Below, piece after piece: positions 9,549-18,371 of a DNA stretch of 64,000 nt. The notes beneath the pieces are model-generated. The model was not told where the DNA came from. It searched no databases and saw nothing but the letters and a program-made list of their open reading frames with translations. The stretch covers positions 46,682-110,681 of the forward strand of contig NZ_QHJG01000015.1 of the NCBI RefSeq assembly GCF_003184185.1. Direction: 5' to 3'. The translations under genes were made by a program, and so were the position numbers. Source of the DNA: Legionella qingyii. GTDB lineage: Bacteria; Pseudomonadota; Gammaproteobacteria; Legionellales; Legionellaceae. Positions within the stretch are counted from its first letter, which is position 1. Every line of letters starts with the position of its first letter.

Positions 9549-9666
9549 GACTTACGAAAAACCCCAAATTCGAGGCAAAAAATGTTTTTAATGAGGGAGT
9601 TTTGATAGATTAAATGACTGAAGTAAAAACATTTTTTAACGAAGAGATTGGGGGTTTTCGTAAGTC
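9549..9666. mobile_element. MITE-like inverted-repeat element, 118 bp
   Basis: Ends in GACTTACGAAAA and its complement TTTTCGTAAGTC, with imperfect complementarity over about 42 bases per side, including a shared AAAAAATGTTTTTA. It encodes nothing. No clear target duplication was seen. It ends 20 bases before the mmsB start, so it could change expression of mmsB and acs. The shape is that of a non-autonomous transposon. Confidence 0.72.
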
Positions 9667-9685
9667 TTGATACATGGAGAACTCA

Positions 9686-10582
9686 ATGGCAAAAATAGGA
9701 TTTGTGGGACTGGGGCATATGGGATTACCCATGGCAATTAATCTTGTTAAAGCGGGGCATCAAGTCACGGGATATGACTTACAACAAACTGCCTTGCAAC
9801 ACTTTTCCCAATCTGGTGGTCTTATCGCACAAAATGCTCAAGAAATTGCTAAAGAAAAAGATGTATTGATTACTATGCTGCAAAATGGACAACAAGTATT
9901 GAACGTGTGTCATGGCAGTAATGGATTGTTCCAAGCGGCAAAAAAAGGAGCTTTATTTATCGATTGCTCCACCATTGATGTCAACAGTTCGCGTGAGCTG
10001 CATCATCTGGCCAAACAACACCACCTCCAGGTTGTTGATGCACCGGTATCTGGTGGCGTTGCCGGAGCAGGAGCGGCCACATTAACGTTCATGGTTGGCG
10101 GCGAAGAACCAGCGTTCCATGAGGCGCAACCTATTTTAGCCGCTATGGGACAAAAAATAATTCATACTGGCAGCGCAGGAAGCGGACAAGCAGCAAAAAT
10201 ATGTAATAACATGATCCTGGGGATCTCCATGATTGCCATCTCAGAAGCGTTTGTCCTTGCAGAACAACTGCAATTGTCTCCTCAAAAACTTTTTGAAGTA
10301 GTGACTAACGCATCCGGACAATGCTGGGCAATGAGCAAATATGCACCTGTTCCCGGAGTATTGGAAAACGTCCCTGCAAACAACGAGTACCAACCTGGAT
10401 TTGCTGCGGCCATGATGCTTAAGGATCTGTTACTCAGCCAAGATTCAGCTCAGTCGGTCAATGTAAATACTCCTTTGGGAGCTAAAGCAGCTACTCTTTA
10501 TCAGCACTTTATTGACCAGGGCCAGGGCGATTTAGATTTTTCTGCAATTATTAAACTAATTTCCCAAGGCACAGAGGTATAA
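9686..10582 (+). CDS. mmsB: 3-hydroxyisobutyrate dehydrogenase
   Basis: A 298-residue NAD-dependent dehydrogenase that oxidises 3-hydroxyisobutyrate to methylmalonate semialdehyde, the substrate of the upstream MmsA. Visible: the Rossmann motif GFVGLGHMG at the N-terminus, the substrate-site segment DAPVSGGVAGA, and the catalytic lysine region GSGQAAKICNNM. I place the start at 9686 because GGAG lies six bases before it; an in-frame ATG at 9674 overlaps that ribosome site and has none of its own. The gene starts 20 bases after a MITE-like element. Confidence 0.92.
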   Translation: MAKIGFVGLGHMGLPMAINLVKAGHQVTGYDLQQTALQHFSQSGGLIAQNAQEIAKEKDVLITMLQNGQQVLNVCHGSNGLFQAAKKGALFIDCSTIDVNSSRELHHLAKQHHLQVVDAPVSGGVAGAGAATLTFMVGGEEPAFHEAQPILAAMGQKIIHTGSAGSGQAAKICNNMILGISMIAISEAFVLAEQLQLSPQKLFEVVTNASGQCWAMSKYAPVPGVLENVPANNEYQPGFAAAMMLKDLLLSQDSAQSVNVNTPLGAKAATLYQHFIDQGQGDLDFSAIIKLISQGTEV

Positions 10583-10583
10583 C

Positions 10584-12464
10584 ATGCATTCTCATTTGCG
10601 CAACCCCAAATTAACGCCAACAGAAGATTCAATAAGCGAGTTTTGGTCTGAAGTAGCCCAACAGACGGTTGATTGGCTTCAACCTTGGGATACAGTACTC
10701 ACCGGCGGGTTAAAACATGGTGATGTAACGTGGTTCAAAGGTGGAAAATTAAATGTCAGTAGTAACTGTTTAGACAGACACTTACCCCACAAAGCAAATC
10801 AACCAGCAATTATCTGGGAAGGAGATGATCCAAGTCAGCATAAAATACTGACCTTTGCTGAATTACATGCCGAAGTGTGTCGGATGAGTAATGTACTCAA
10901 ACAGTTAAAAGTGAACAAAGGAGATAAAGTTGCCATCTATCTACCGATGATTCCTGAGGCAGCAATTGCCATGCTGGCATGCACACGTATTGGCGCCATA
11001 CATACGGTAATTTTTGCTGGATTTTCAGCCCATGCATTAAGACAACGCCTACTTGCTTCTGAATGTGCCTGCCTAATCACTGCAAACCATTTTAATCGGG
11101 GTGGTAAGTTGGTTGGCTTAAAGGAACAAGTTGACGAGGCATGCAGTGATTTATCATTAAAAAGGCTGATCATCAAAACGAGTGATGATCTTGTTGCTAT
11201 TGATAAAGATAAGGATTATTGGTGGCATGAGCTCAAAGAACAAGTGAGCGCACACTGTGATCCGGAACCTATGGATGCAGAAGATCCGTTATTTATATTG
11301 TACACATCAGGAAGTACTGGCCAGCCCAAGGGAGTAGTTCACACCACTGGAGGTTATTTAGTACAAACAGCATATACACATCAATTAATTTTCAATTGTC
11401 AACAGGATGAAGTATTTTGGTGTACCGCAGATATAGGATGGGTTACGGGGCATAGTTATGTAGTATATGGTCCTCTTTGTAATGGAATTACAACCCTAAT
11501 TTATGAAGGAATTCCTACCTGGCCTGATTTCTCTCGGAATTGGCAAATCGTTGACAAGCATCAGGTGAACGTATTTTATACAGCCCCCACCGCCATCCGT
11601 GCGTTAATGCGTGCCGGCGATGAATGGTTGGCTTCCAGCTCACGAAGTTCCTTACGCTTGCTTGGCTCTGTTGGGGAGCCCATTAACCCCGAAGCATGGC
11701 AATGGTATTATCAAAAAGTAGGTCAAGCCAGATGTCCAATTGTGGATACTTGGTGGCAAACCGAAACTGGTGCGGTGATGATTAGTCCCAGAGCTGATGA
11801 TTCAATTAATAAACCAGGTTCGGCACGCCAACCTATACCAGGCATTATTCCTGTATTACTCAATGAAAATGGCCACGAAATAACCGGAGCAGGTGAAGGG
11901 TTTTTAACAATAAAATATCCCTGGCCTTCTATGGCGCGAACCATCGCGGGCGATCACCAACGTTATTGTATGACGTATTTACATCATGGTTATTACATTA
12001 CGGGAGATGGTGCGAGACGAGATGAGGATGGTGATTATTGGATTACGGGTCGGGTCGATGATGTCATCAATGTTTCAGGGCATCGCTTGGGTACAGCAGA
12101 AATCGAAAGTGCGCTTGTGAGTCATCCCGCTGTCGCTGAAGCAGCAGTAGTAGGCATCCCCCATGATCTTAAAGGCCAGGGTATTTATGCCTATGTTGTT
12201 TTAAAACAAGATATAACGGCAGATGACTCCTTAAAAGCTCAATTAATCCTACAGGTGAATAAGGAAATAAGCCCTATTGCAAAACCAGATGTAATCCATA
12301 TCGTTAATGATTTACCCAAAACACGTTCGGGTAAAATCATGCGCCGTATTTTGCGTAAAATTGCAGGAAAAGAAATACAAAGCCTGGACGAATTAGGGGA
12401 TATATCCACTTTAGCAAATCCACAAATCGTGGAAAAATTATGGAGGGAATCGAGTCAATTCTAA
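10584..12464 (+). CDS. acs: Acetyl/propionyl-CoA synthetase, AMP-forming
   Basis: A 626-residue acyl-adenylate synthetase of the acetyl-CoA synthetase family. It shows the core motif YTSGSTGQPKGVVH, the WWQTETGAVMIS adenine loop, YYITGDGARRDEDGDYWITGRVDD, and PKTRSGKIMRR with the lysine that is acetylated to control activity. It begins one base after the mmsB stop, so the two are co-transcribed and probably translationally coupled. With MmsA producing propionyl-CoA or acetyl-CoA next door, acetate or propionate are both possible substrates; sequence alone does not decide. Confidence 0.88.
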   Translation: MHSHLRNPKLTPTEDSISEFWSEVAQQTVDWLQPWDTVLTGGLKHGDVTWFKGGKLNVSSNCLDRHLPHKANQPAIIWEGDDPSQHKILTFAELHAEVCRMSNVLKQLKVNKGDKVAIYLPMIPEAAIAMLACTRIGAIHTVIFAGFSAHALRQRLLASECACLITANHFNRGGKLVGLKEQVDEACSDLSLKRLIIKTSDDLVAIDKDKDYWWHELKEQVSAHCDPEPMDAEDPLFILYTSGSTGQPKGVVHTTGGYLVQTAYTHQLIFNCQQDEVFWCTADIGWVTGHSYVVYGPLCNGITTLIYEGIPTWPDFSRNWQIVDKHQVNVFYTAPTAIRALMRAGDEWLASSSRSSLRLLGSVGEPINPEAWQWYYQKVGQARCPIVDTWWQTETGAVMISPRADDSINKPGSARQPIPGIIPVLLNENGHEITGAGEGFLTIKYPWPSMARTIAGDHQRYCMTYLHHGYYITGDGARRDEDGDYWITGRVDDVINVSGHRLGTAEIESALVSHPAVAEAAVVGIPHDLKGQGIYAYVVLKQDITADDSLKAQLILQVNKEISPIAKPDVIHIVNDLPKTRSGKIMRRILRKIAGKEIQSLDELGDISTLANPQIVEKLWRESSQF

Positions 12465-12486
12465 TGAATTCATTTCTTTATTAAAC

Positions 12487-12571
12487 GCAGCCTTGGTGAA
12501 GGCACAGCCGTAAGCCAAGGACTCAGCAGCTCAAACCTGGGATTACGGCTGATGCCTTCATCCAGGCTACG
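12487..12571. repeat. CCTGGGT-type palindromic repeat, complete copy
   Basis: Inverted repeat with arms of about 34 bases (12487-12520 and 12537-12571): GCAGCCTTGGTGAAGGCACA opposite the complement of TGCCTTCATCCAGGCTAC. It lies between acs and purL and could fold as a large hairpin after acs. No T-run follows, so termination here is uncertain. Confidence 0.75.
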
Positions 12572-12697
12572 TTCTTTCGCGCTCAAAATTTGTGAATTTT
12601 TGATCAATTTGTTAAGTAAATGAAAAAAATGTATTGCTTTAAACTCAAAATACGCTTAAAATTAGTGACGTTTTAGCTATAGGTCAGATCCCCTAAA

Positions 12698-15037
12698 ATG
12701 CAAGAAATCCCCGATTATTTTGATTTTTCGCAGCTGTCCTTGGAGGAAATAACTAATTTACTCCAACGTTTTAGCGTGCGCCTAACTCCTGATGAAGCCC
12801 TCACCATTCAAAATTCCCTATTAAAACGACCACCAACTTATGCAGAATGTATCTTATGGTCTATTCAGGGTTCCGAACATTGTTCCTATAAAAGCAGCCG
12901 CAAACACCTTAACCAGTTCTCAACGAAAGCCCCCCACGTCATTCTAGGTCCCAAAGAGGATGCCGGAATTGTTGCTGTAGCGATGGACAAACAAAGCAGA
13001 CGTTATGGCATCGTGGTAAGTCATGAATCGCATAATCACCCTTCACAACTTGTACCATTTGAAGGTGCTGCAACAGGGGTGGGTGGGAATGTGCGCGACG
13101 TCTGCTGCATGGGAGCGGAAGTAATTGCAGTGGCTGATAGTTTGCGTTTCGGCGATATTGATCGCCCAAAAACAAAATGGATACATCACGGAGTAGTTCA
13201 GGGAATTGCGGGTTATGCGAATCCTCTTGGTATCGCAAATTTGGGTGGTGATACCTATTACGATGAAGCCTACAATGAAAATTGTCTGGTTACTGTAGTT
13301 ACTTTAGGTGTAGTCAGGGAAGATCAAATAATCCATTCCTATGCTCCAGCCAATGCAGATGGCTATCAATTTATATTGGTTGGTAAGCCCACAGATAATA
13401 GCGGCTTTGGCGGCGCGGCATTTGCTTCAGCAACATTGAGTGAAGAACAACAAGAGCAAAATAAGGGAGCAGTCCAGGAACCTAATGCGTTCTTACAACG
13501 ACATATTCTTAAAGCCAATTACGCCATGTTTGAATTCTTGCGCGAAAACAATCTCATTGATCGCGTTGGCTTCAAAGATTTAGGGGCAGGAGGAATTGCT
13601 TGTGCCAGCGTTGAATTGGCAGAAGCCAGTGGCTATGGAGCAGAAATCAACCTTGATCTTGTACCAACCAGCATGAATAATTTACTACCCGCGGTGGTCC
13701 TTTGTTCAGAAACACAGGAACGCTTTATGTGGGTTGTTCCTCAAGAACTGGTTGATACCTTCTTAAAACATTATAACGAACGGTTTGCCCTGCCAGAAAT
13801 CTGCGATGGTGCACAAGCAACTGTGGTGGGAACAATTAGAACCGATGGCTTATACGTTGTGAAGGCCCAAGGAAAAGAAATTGTCTCCGCTCGCGCAGAA
13901 GACATTACCAAGGGGATTCTTTATGATCGCCCTTACAGTGCGAAACAAAACATTCATAGCGAACCAGAGCACATTGCAGTGGGCGATTTCAATGAACAAT
14001 TATTGAATTTACTTGCTCATGAAAACATTGCTTCCCGTGCTCCAATTTATGAAAGTTATGACAAACAAGTTCAAGGTCGTTCGGTCGTTGAACCAGGATG
14101 GGCTGATGCCGGAGTAATTGCGCCATTTAATGAAGATAAATATCCGCTAGAAATTCAGTATACTGGTGTCGCCTTATCCGTCGATCATAATCCGCGTTAT
14201 AACAAAATTGATGCGTATTGGGGTGCAGTTAATGCCGTTGTCGAATCAGTACGTAACATCGTTGCCGTAGGCGCCTGGCCCCTTGCTTTAACTGATTGTC
14301 TGTGTTTTGGTAATCCTGAAAATCCAGAACAAATGGGCGAGTTTGTTGATGCAGTACGCGGCATAGTCGATGCATGCTCCGCGGTAAAAATGTTTACTGA
14401 TCGCAATGTGACCCTACCCATTATATCGGGTAATGTGTCGCTCTATAATGAGTCAGCTCAAGGTGCAATTCCACCGAGTCCGATTATCAGTTGTATCGGT
14501 TCAATCAACGATTATTCCAAAACCATAACCTATGACTTCAAGCAGCCTAATTCGGTTCTTTTAATGATTGGTGAACGCAAAAATGAATGTGGGGGTAGTG
14601 TGTATTACCAATTACACAACCAACTAGGCAGTCAACTACCTAAACCCAATCTTGCTACATTTGCTGATGAAATCAGCGCCATACATGCAGCCATGCAAGC
14701 CGGTCTGGTGTTATCAGCACATGATATCTCTGAAGGTGGTATTGCCGTTGCTCTAGCAGAAATGAGTTTTAAAAATGAAATTGGGGTGAATGTTTTTATT
14801 CCTGGTGATTTACCCAATGATAAAAAGCTGTTTGCGGAAAGCGGTGGATTTATCCTCGAAGTCCCGCTGGAAAAATTAAGCGCACTAGAACAAATATTCC
14901 GGAATTATTCTCTAGCATTTCAGCCCATAGGTGAAACAACAGCAACCCCAACCCTGGTAATCAATTCGGTTATCAATCTATCAATCAGTGCAGCCAAAAC
15001 TGCCTGGGAAAATGGTTTAGTTGAGAGGCTCATATAA
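12698..15037 (+). CDS. purL: Phosphoribosylformylglycinamidine synthase II (small PurL)
   Basis: A 779-residue ATP-dependent FGAM synthase subunit that converts FGAR to FGAM with ammonia from PurQ. Visible: SHESHNHPSQLVPFEGAATG, the family signature with the catalytic His, GLG-type loops such as KDLGAGGIACASVELAEASG, and SAHDISEGGIAVALAEM. The length is that of the small PurL, unlike the 1300-residue one-chain PurL of enteric bacteria, so separate PurQ and PurS functions are needed. No good ribosome site precedes the ATG. First gene of the eight-gene purine operon. Confidence 0.93.
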   Translation: MQEIPDYFDFSQLSLEEITNLLQRFSVRLTPDEALTIQNSLLKRPPTYAECILWSIQGSEHCSYKSSRKHLNQFSTKAPHVILGPKEDAGIVAVAMDKQSRRYGIVVSHESHNHPSQLVPFEGAATGVGGNVRDVCCMGAEVIAVADSLRFGDIDRPKTKWIHHGVVQGIAGYANPLGIANLGGDTYYDEAYNENCLVTVVTLGVVREDQIIHSYAPANADGYQFILVGKPTDNSGFGGAAFASATLSEEQQEQNKGAVQEPNAFLQRHILKANYAMFEFLRENNLIDRVGFKDLGAGGIACASVELAEASGYGAEINLDLVPTSMNNLLPAVVLCSETQERFMWVVPQELVDTFLKHYNERFALPEICDGAQATVVGTIRTDGLYVVKAQGKEIVSARAEDITKGILYDRPYSAKQNIHSEPEHIAVGDFNEQLLNLLAHENIASRAPIYESYDKQVQGRSVVEPGWADAGVIAPFNEDKYPLEIQYTGVALSVDHNPRYNKIDAYWGAVNAVVESVRNIVAVGAWPLALTDCLCFGNPENPEQMGEFVDAVRGIVDACSAVKMFTDRNVTLPIISGNVSLYNESAQGAIPPSPIISCIGSINDYSKTITYDFKQPNSVLLMIGERKNECGGSVYYQLHNQLGSQLPKPNLATFADEISAIHAAMQAGLVLSAHDISEGGIAVALAEMSFKNEIGVNVFIPGDLPNDKKLFAESGGFILEVPLEKLSALEQIFRNYSLAFQPIGETTATPTLVINSVINLSISAAKTAWENGLVERLI

Positions 15038-16080
15038 TGTCAATTATTGATTACAAAGCTGCAGGTGTAGATATAGAAGCAGGTAATGAAGCAGTTCGTA
15101 GTATTAAAAAAGCGGTAGAAAGTACCTTTTCACCGCGAGTTCTTACCGGGATCGGCAGCTTTGGCGCCATGTATGATCTTAAAAACCTGCTGCAAGATTA
15201 TGAGCATCCTGTTCTCGTGCAAAGTATTGATGGCGTAGGCACCAAAATGATGGTTGCGAAAATGATGCAAAAATTCGATACCATCGGGATTGATTTAGTC
15301 AGTGCAACGACGAATGACATTATTGTTTTGGGAGCAAAACCGCTTACCCTCCTTGATTATATTGCAAACGACAAATTAAAACCCGAAATTATCGAACAAA
15401 TCATTAACGGCATGGTCAAAGCCTGCAAAGAAAACAACATTTCTTTAGTTGGCGGTGAAACCGCCGAGATGCCAGGTACATACTTGCCAGGCGAGCTGGA
15501 TTTAGTTGGTGTCATTACGGGTGTGGTCGAAAAAAATAAAGCGATTGAAGGCAAAACGATCTGTGAAGGGGATCTCGTCGTGACTTTTCCTTCAAGTGGT
15601 TTGCATACTAATGGTTATTCATTAGCAAGAAAGCTGCTTTTTGACGTTGCTGGTTATAAAGTAGAATCTCAATTTCCAGAGTTCTCACAGAGCATTGGTG
15701 AAGAACTCTTAACACCGCATCTGAATTATACTAGACCGATTTTAAGTATTTTGGAAAAAAACATACCTGTTAAAGGAATGGCACACATCACGGGTGGAGG
15801 ATTACTGGAAAATATTCCCCGTATTTTACCCAAACAATGCGGTGTCGAAATTCATAAAAAAGAGATTCCTGAACTAGCTATATTTAATCTATTGCGCAAG
15901 TTAGGAAATCTAGATGATGAACACATGTATCGTACTTTTAATATGGGTGCAGGTTTAGTTCTTTTTATCGCACCAGATACATTATCGGCTATTCGCGAAG
16001 TACTCCGCGATTTTCCTTCCTTCCCTCTTTATGAAATCGGACGCGTAGTAAAAGGAGATCAAAAGGTGAGGCTGTTATGA
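15037..16080 (+). CDS. purM: Phosphoribosylformylglycinamidine cyclo-ligase (AIRS)
   Basis: A 347-residue enzyme that closes the imidazole ring: FGAM plus ATP to AIR. Visible: QSIDGVGTKMMVA, LVGGETAEMPGTY and ITGGGLLENIPRILP, all typical of PurM. The start codon shares one base with the purL stop (TAATG), showing translational coupling. Length is normal for the family. Confidence 0.95.
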   Translation: MSIIDYKAAGVDIEAGNEAVRSIKKAVESTFSPRVLTGIGSFGAMYDLKNLLQDYEHPVLVQSIDGVGTKMMVAKMMQKFDTIGIDLVSATTNDIIVLGAKPLTLLDYIANDKLKPEIIEQIINGMVKACKENNISLVGGETAEMPGTYLPGELDLVGVITGVVEKNKAIEGKTICEGDLVVTFPSSGLHTNGYSLARKLLFDVAGYKVESQFPEFSQSIGEELLTPHLNYTRPILSILEKNIPVKGMAHITGGGLLENIPRILPKQCGVEIHKKEIPELAIFNLLRKLGNLDDEHMYRTFNMGAGLVLFIAPDTLSAIREVLRDFPSFPLYEIGRVVKGDQKVRLL

Positions 16081-17405
16081 TACGTATTGGCTTAATTCAA
16101 TTCCCAGGCTCCAATTGTGAACGCGAAACTGCACTCGCTGTAAAACGGGTCGGAATGGAACCTGTTGAGTTTTTGTGGAATGAACCTTTAGAAAAACTAC
16201 GTACTCTCGATGGTTATATCCTTATCGGCGGTTTTTCCTATGAAGATCGCTCTCGTGCAGGAATCATCGCCGCACTTGATCCCGTGATTGGGGAAATCAA
16301 AGCCCAAAGCGAACAAGGAAAGCCCATATTAGGAATCTGCAATGGCGCACAAATACTCGTTGAATCAGGTTTGGTGCCGGACTTAAATCATCATGAAATC
16401 AGTATGGCGCTCACAGAAAATAAGCGTATTGCCCATGGAAAAATAGTTGGAACAGGTTTTTATAATGCCTGGGTGCATATGCGCTTGGCGGATAATCATC
16501 AACATAATGCGTTTACTCGCCATCTTACAACTAAAGATTTTATTCATCTGCCTATAGCTCACGCCCAGGGACGTTTTCTTATGCCAGACTCCTTGTTGAA
16601 GGAGATAGAGCAACACGGTTTAAATTTATTTCAATATTGTGATGCCGAAGGCCATATCATTGATAATTTCCCAATTAATCCAAATGGCTCTGCGGGCAAT
16701 ATTGCGGCAATTACCAACCATGCTGGCAATGTCATGGCCATGATGCCACATCCTGAACGCACGAAAAATGGTGATCCGATTTTTGCTTCAATGCGTGATT
16801 ACATAAAAGAACGTAATTTTGGCCTGGGTGAAGATAAAGCAGCTCCGCAGAACCTACGCTCCGCGGCTTGTCCACGTCCAGAATGGGATCCCTCGAACAC
16901 GTTGCCGGACGAAATGGCGGTCAACCTCAAACACTTCAGCAAAACTCCAAGTAACCATATCAGCCTTGTTAAACTGATTATCACCGATAACCAAGCCTTG
17001 ACCGTACAAAAAACGTTAAGACGCTTAGGTTTTCCAGTAACCGTACATCGTTTTGAACACTGGGAAGTTGAGTGTGACTCGGCAGAGAGTTTCGCTCAAC
17101 TCAAAAAAACTGGCCTTTTATATTCTGATCGCAAAGAACGAGAAGTTTCTTTAAACGAACTGGACGCTCCAAATACCTTGGCTTATCTTGTTCGCGCAAA
17201 AGAAGACTTGAAGGGACAGCAAACATTACAAACTCTTAATACCCATTACGCAGTGCCTAAAATCAATAAAATAAATCATGGTGTTCTATGGCAATTTACC
17301 AGCGATGAAACCAATGTATCTGCATTAATAGACCATATTTTATTAACTCATATTATCGGGAACCCTTATGCTCATGAATGCTACCGCTACGACCACTCAT
17401 TATGA
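16077..17405 (+). CDS. purQ: FGAM synthase I (PurQ) with PurS-like C-terminal extension
   Basis: Residues 1 to about 255 form a class I glutamine amidotransferase that supplies ammonia to PurL: LGICNGAQILVESG holds the nucleophilic Cys, and MMPHPERTKNGD the His/Glu of the triad. Normal PurQ ends there, but this protein runs to 442. The extra part seems to hold two PurS-like modules, about 295-360 and 370-442; the second ends in HIIGNPYAHECYRYD, close to the PurS end pattern LLANPVIEDYRYE. No separate purS lies in the operon, so the fusion probably provides PurS. It overlaps purM by four bases (ATGA). Confidence 0.88.
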   Translation: MIRIGLIQFPGSNCERETALAVKRVGMEPVEFLWNEPLEKLRTLDGYILIGGFSYEDRSRAGIIAALDPVIGEIKAQSEQGKPILGICNGAQILVESGLVPDLNHHEISMALTENKRIAHGKIVGTGFYNAWVHMRLADNHQHNAFTRHLTTKDFIHLPIAHAQGRFLMPDSLLKEIEQHGLNLFQYCDAEGHIIDNFPINPNGSAGNIAAITNHAGNVMAMMPHPERTKNGDPIFASMRDYIKERNFGLGEDKAAPQNLRSAACPRPEWDPSNTLPDEMAVNLKHFSKTPSNHISLVKLIITDNQALTVQKTLRRLGFPVTVHRFEHWEVECDSAESFAQLKKTGLLYSDRKEREVSLNELDAPNTLAYLVRAKEDLKGQQTLQTLNTHYAVPKINKINHGVLWQFTSDETNVSALIDHILLTHIIGNPYAHECYRYDHSL

Positions 17406-18363
17406 CAATGAAATTCGAGAAGCCTTAGCTTTTTGCTTGGACCAAACAAATTTGCCTGTGGGCAAAAAATATCAAGGAAAAGTAAGGGACTCATATGATT
17501 TGGGTGATTCCATCATGCTGGTTACAACAGATAGACTCACCGCATTTGATAGACATCTTGCATTGATTCCCTATAAAGGTGCCGTACTTAATTTAACCAG
17601 TGCATGGTGGTTTGAACAAACCAAACATCTTGTCCCTAACCACATCATTGCAGTTCCTGATCCGAATGTCGTTATTGCCAAAAAATGCACCGTTTTTCCG
17701 ATTGAGTTTGTAGTAAGAGGGTATATTAGTGGTACAACCAGCACTTCTTTATGGACTCAGTATCAAAATGGGACCCGTGAGTATTGCGGAATTACTTTTC
17801 CTGAAGGATTAAGAAAAAATCAAAAACTGGAACAACCTGTTTTAACCCCCACGACTAAAGAAAAAATTCATGACCGCCCTATCTCTCCAGCAGAAATTAT
17901 TGCGGACGGATGGATGACTGAAGAAGACTGGTTAGAAGCCAGTGCATTAGCACTTAAACTCTACCAACGTGGTACTGAAATTGCTAAAGATCATGGTTTG
18001 ATTTTAGTAGATACTAAATATGAGTTCGGTCGCGATGCGGATGGGAACATTATAGTAGTGGATGAAATCCATACTCCTGATTCAAGCCGCTATTGGCTTG
18101 CCGAAAGCTATGAAAAACGCATTGCTGAGGGCCTAGAACCAGAAAATATTGATAAGGAATTCTTGCGGCTATGGTTTGCAAAAAATTCAGATCCTTATCA
18201 CGATGAGCAACTTCCTCAAGCACCACAAGAATTAATTGAAGAACTTTCCTCACGATATATTCAATTGTATGAACGTATCACAGGAACAAAATTCAGTTTT
18301 GCAGAACATAAAGAACCTGTAGAGCAACGGATCATGCGCCATGTCGCAAGTTATTTAAGGTAG
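17368..18363 (+). CDS. purC: SAICAR synthetase
   Basis: Joins aspartate to CAIR using ATP to make SAICAR. The 331-residue length is that of the longer, yeast-like type, not the 237-residue E. coli type. Visible: GKVRDSYDLGD near the N-terminus, FPIEFVVRGYISGTTSTSLW, LVDTKYEFGRDADGN and VDEIHTPDSSRYW. It overlaps the end of purQ by 38 bases; an alternative ATG nine bases further on is possible, and neither has a clear ribosome site. Confidence 0.94.
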   Translation: MLMNATATTTHYDNEIREALAFCLDQTNLPVGKKYQGKVRDSYDLGDSIMLVTTDRLTAFDRHLALIPYKGAVLNLTSAWWFEQTKHLVPNHIIAVPDPNVVIAKKCTVFPIEFVVRGYISGTTSTSLWTQYQNGTREYCGITFPEGLRKNQKLEQPVLTPTTKEKIHDRPISPAEIIADGWMTEEDWLEASALALKLYQRGTEIAKDHGLILVDTKYEFGRDADGNIIVVDEIHTPDSSRYWLAESYEKRIAEGLEPENIDKEFLRLWFAKNSDPYHDEQLPQAPQELIEELSSRYIQLYERITGTKFSFAEHKEPVEQRIMRHVASYLR

Positions 18364-18371
18364 AGTAAGGA

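Noticed and set aside
12680..12697. TAGGTCAGATCCCCTA before purL as a possible purine operator
   Set aside because: Only a short partial palindrome; it does not match the PurR box of enteric bacteria or a PRPP-type PurBox, and no second copy was found.
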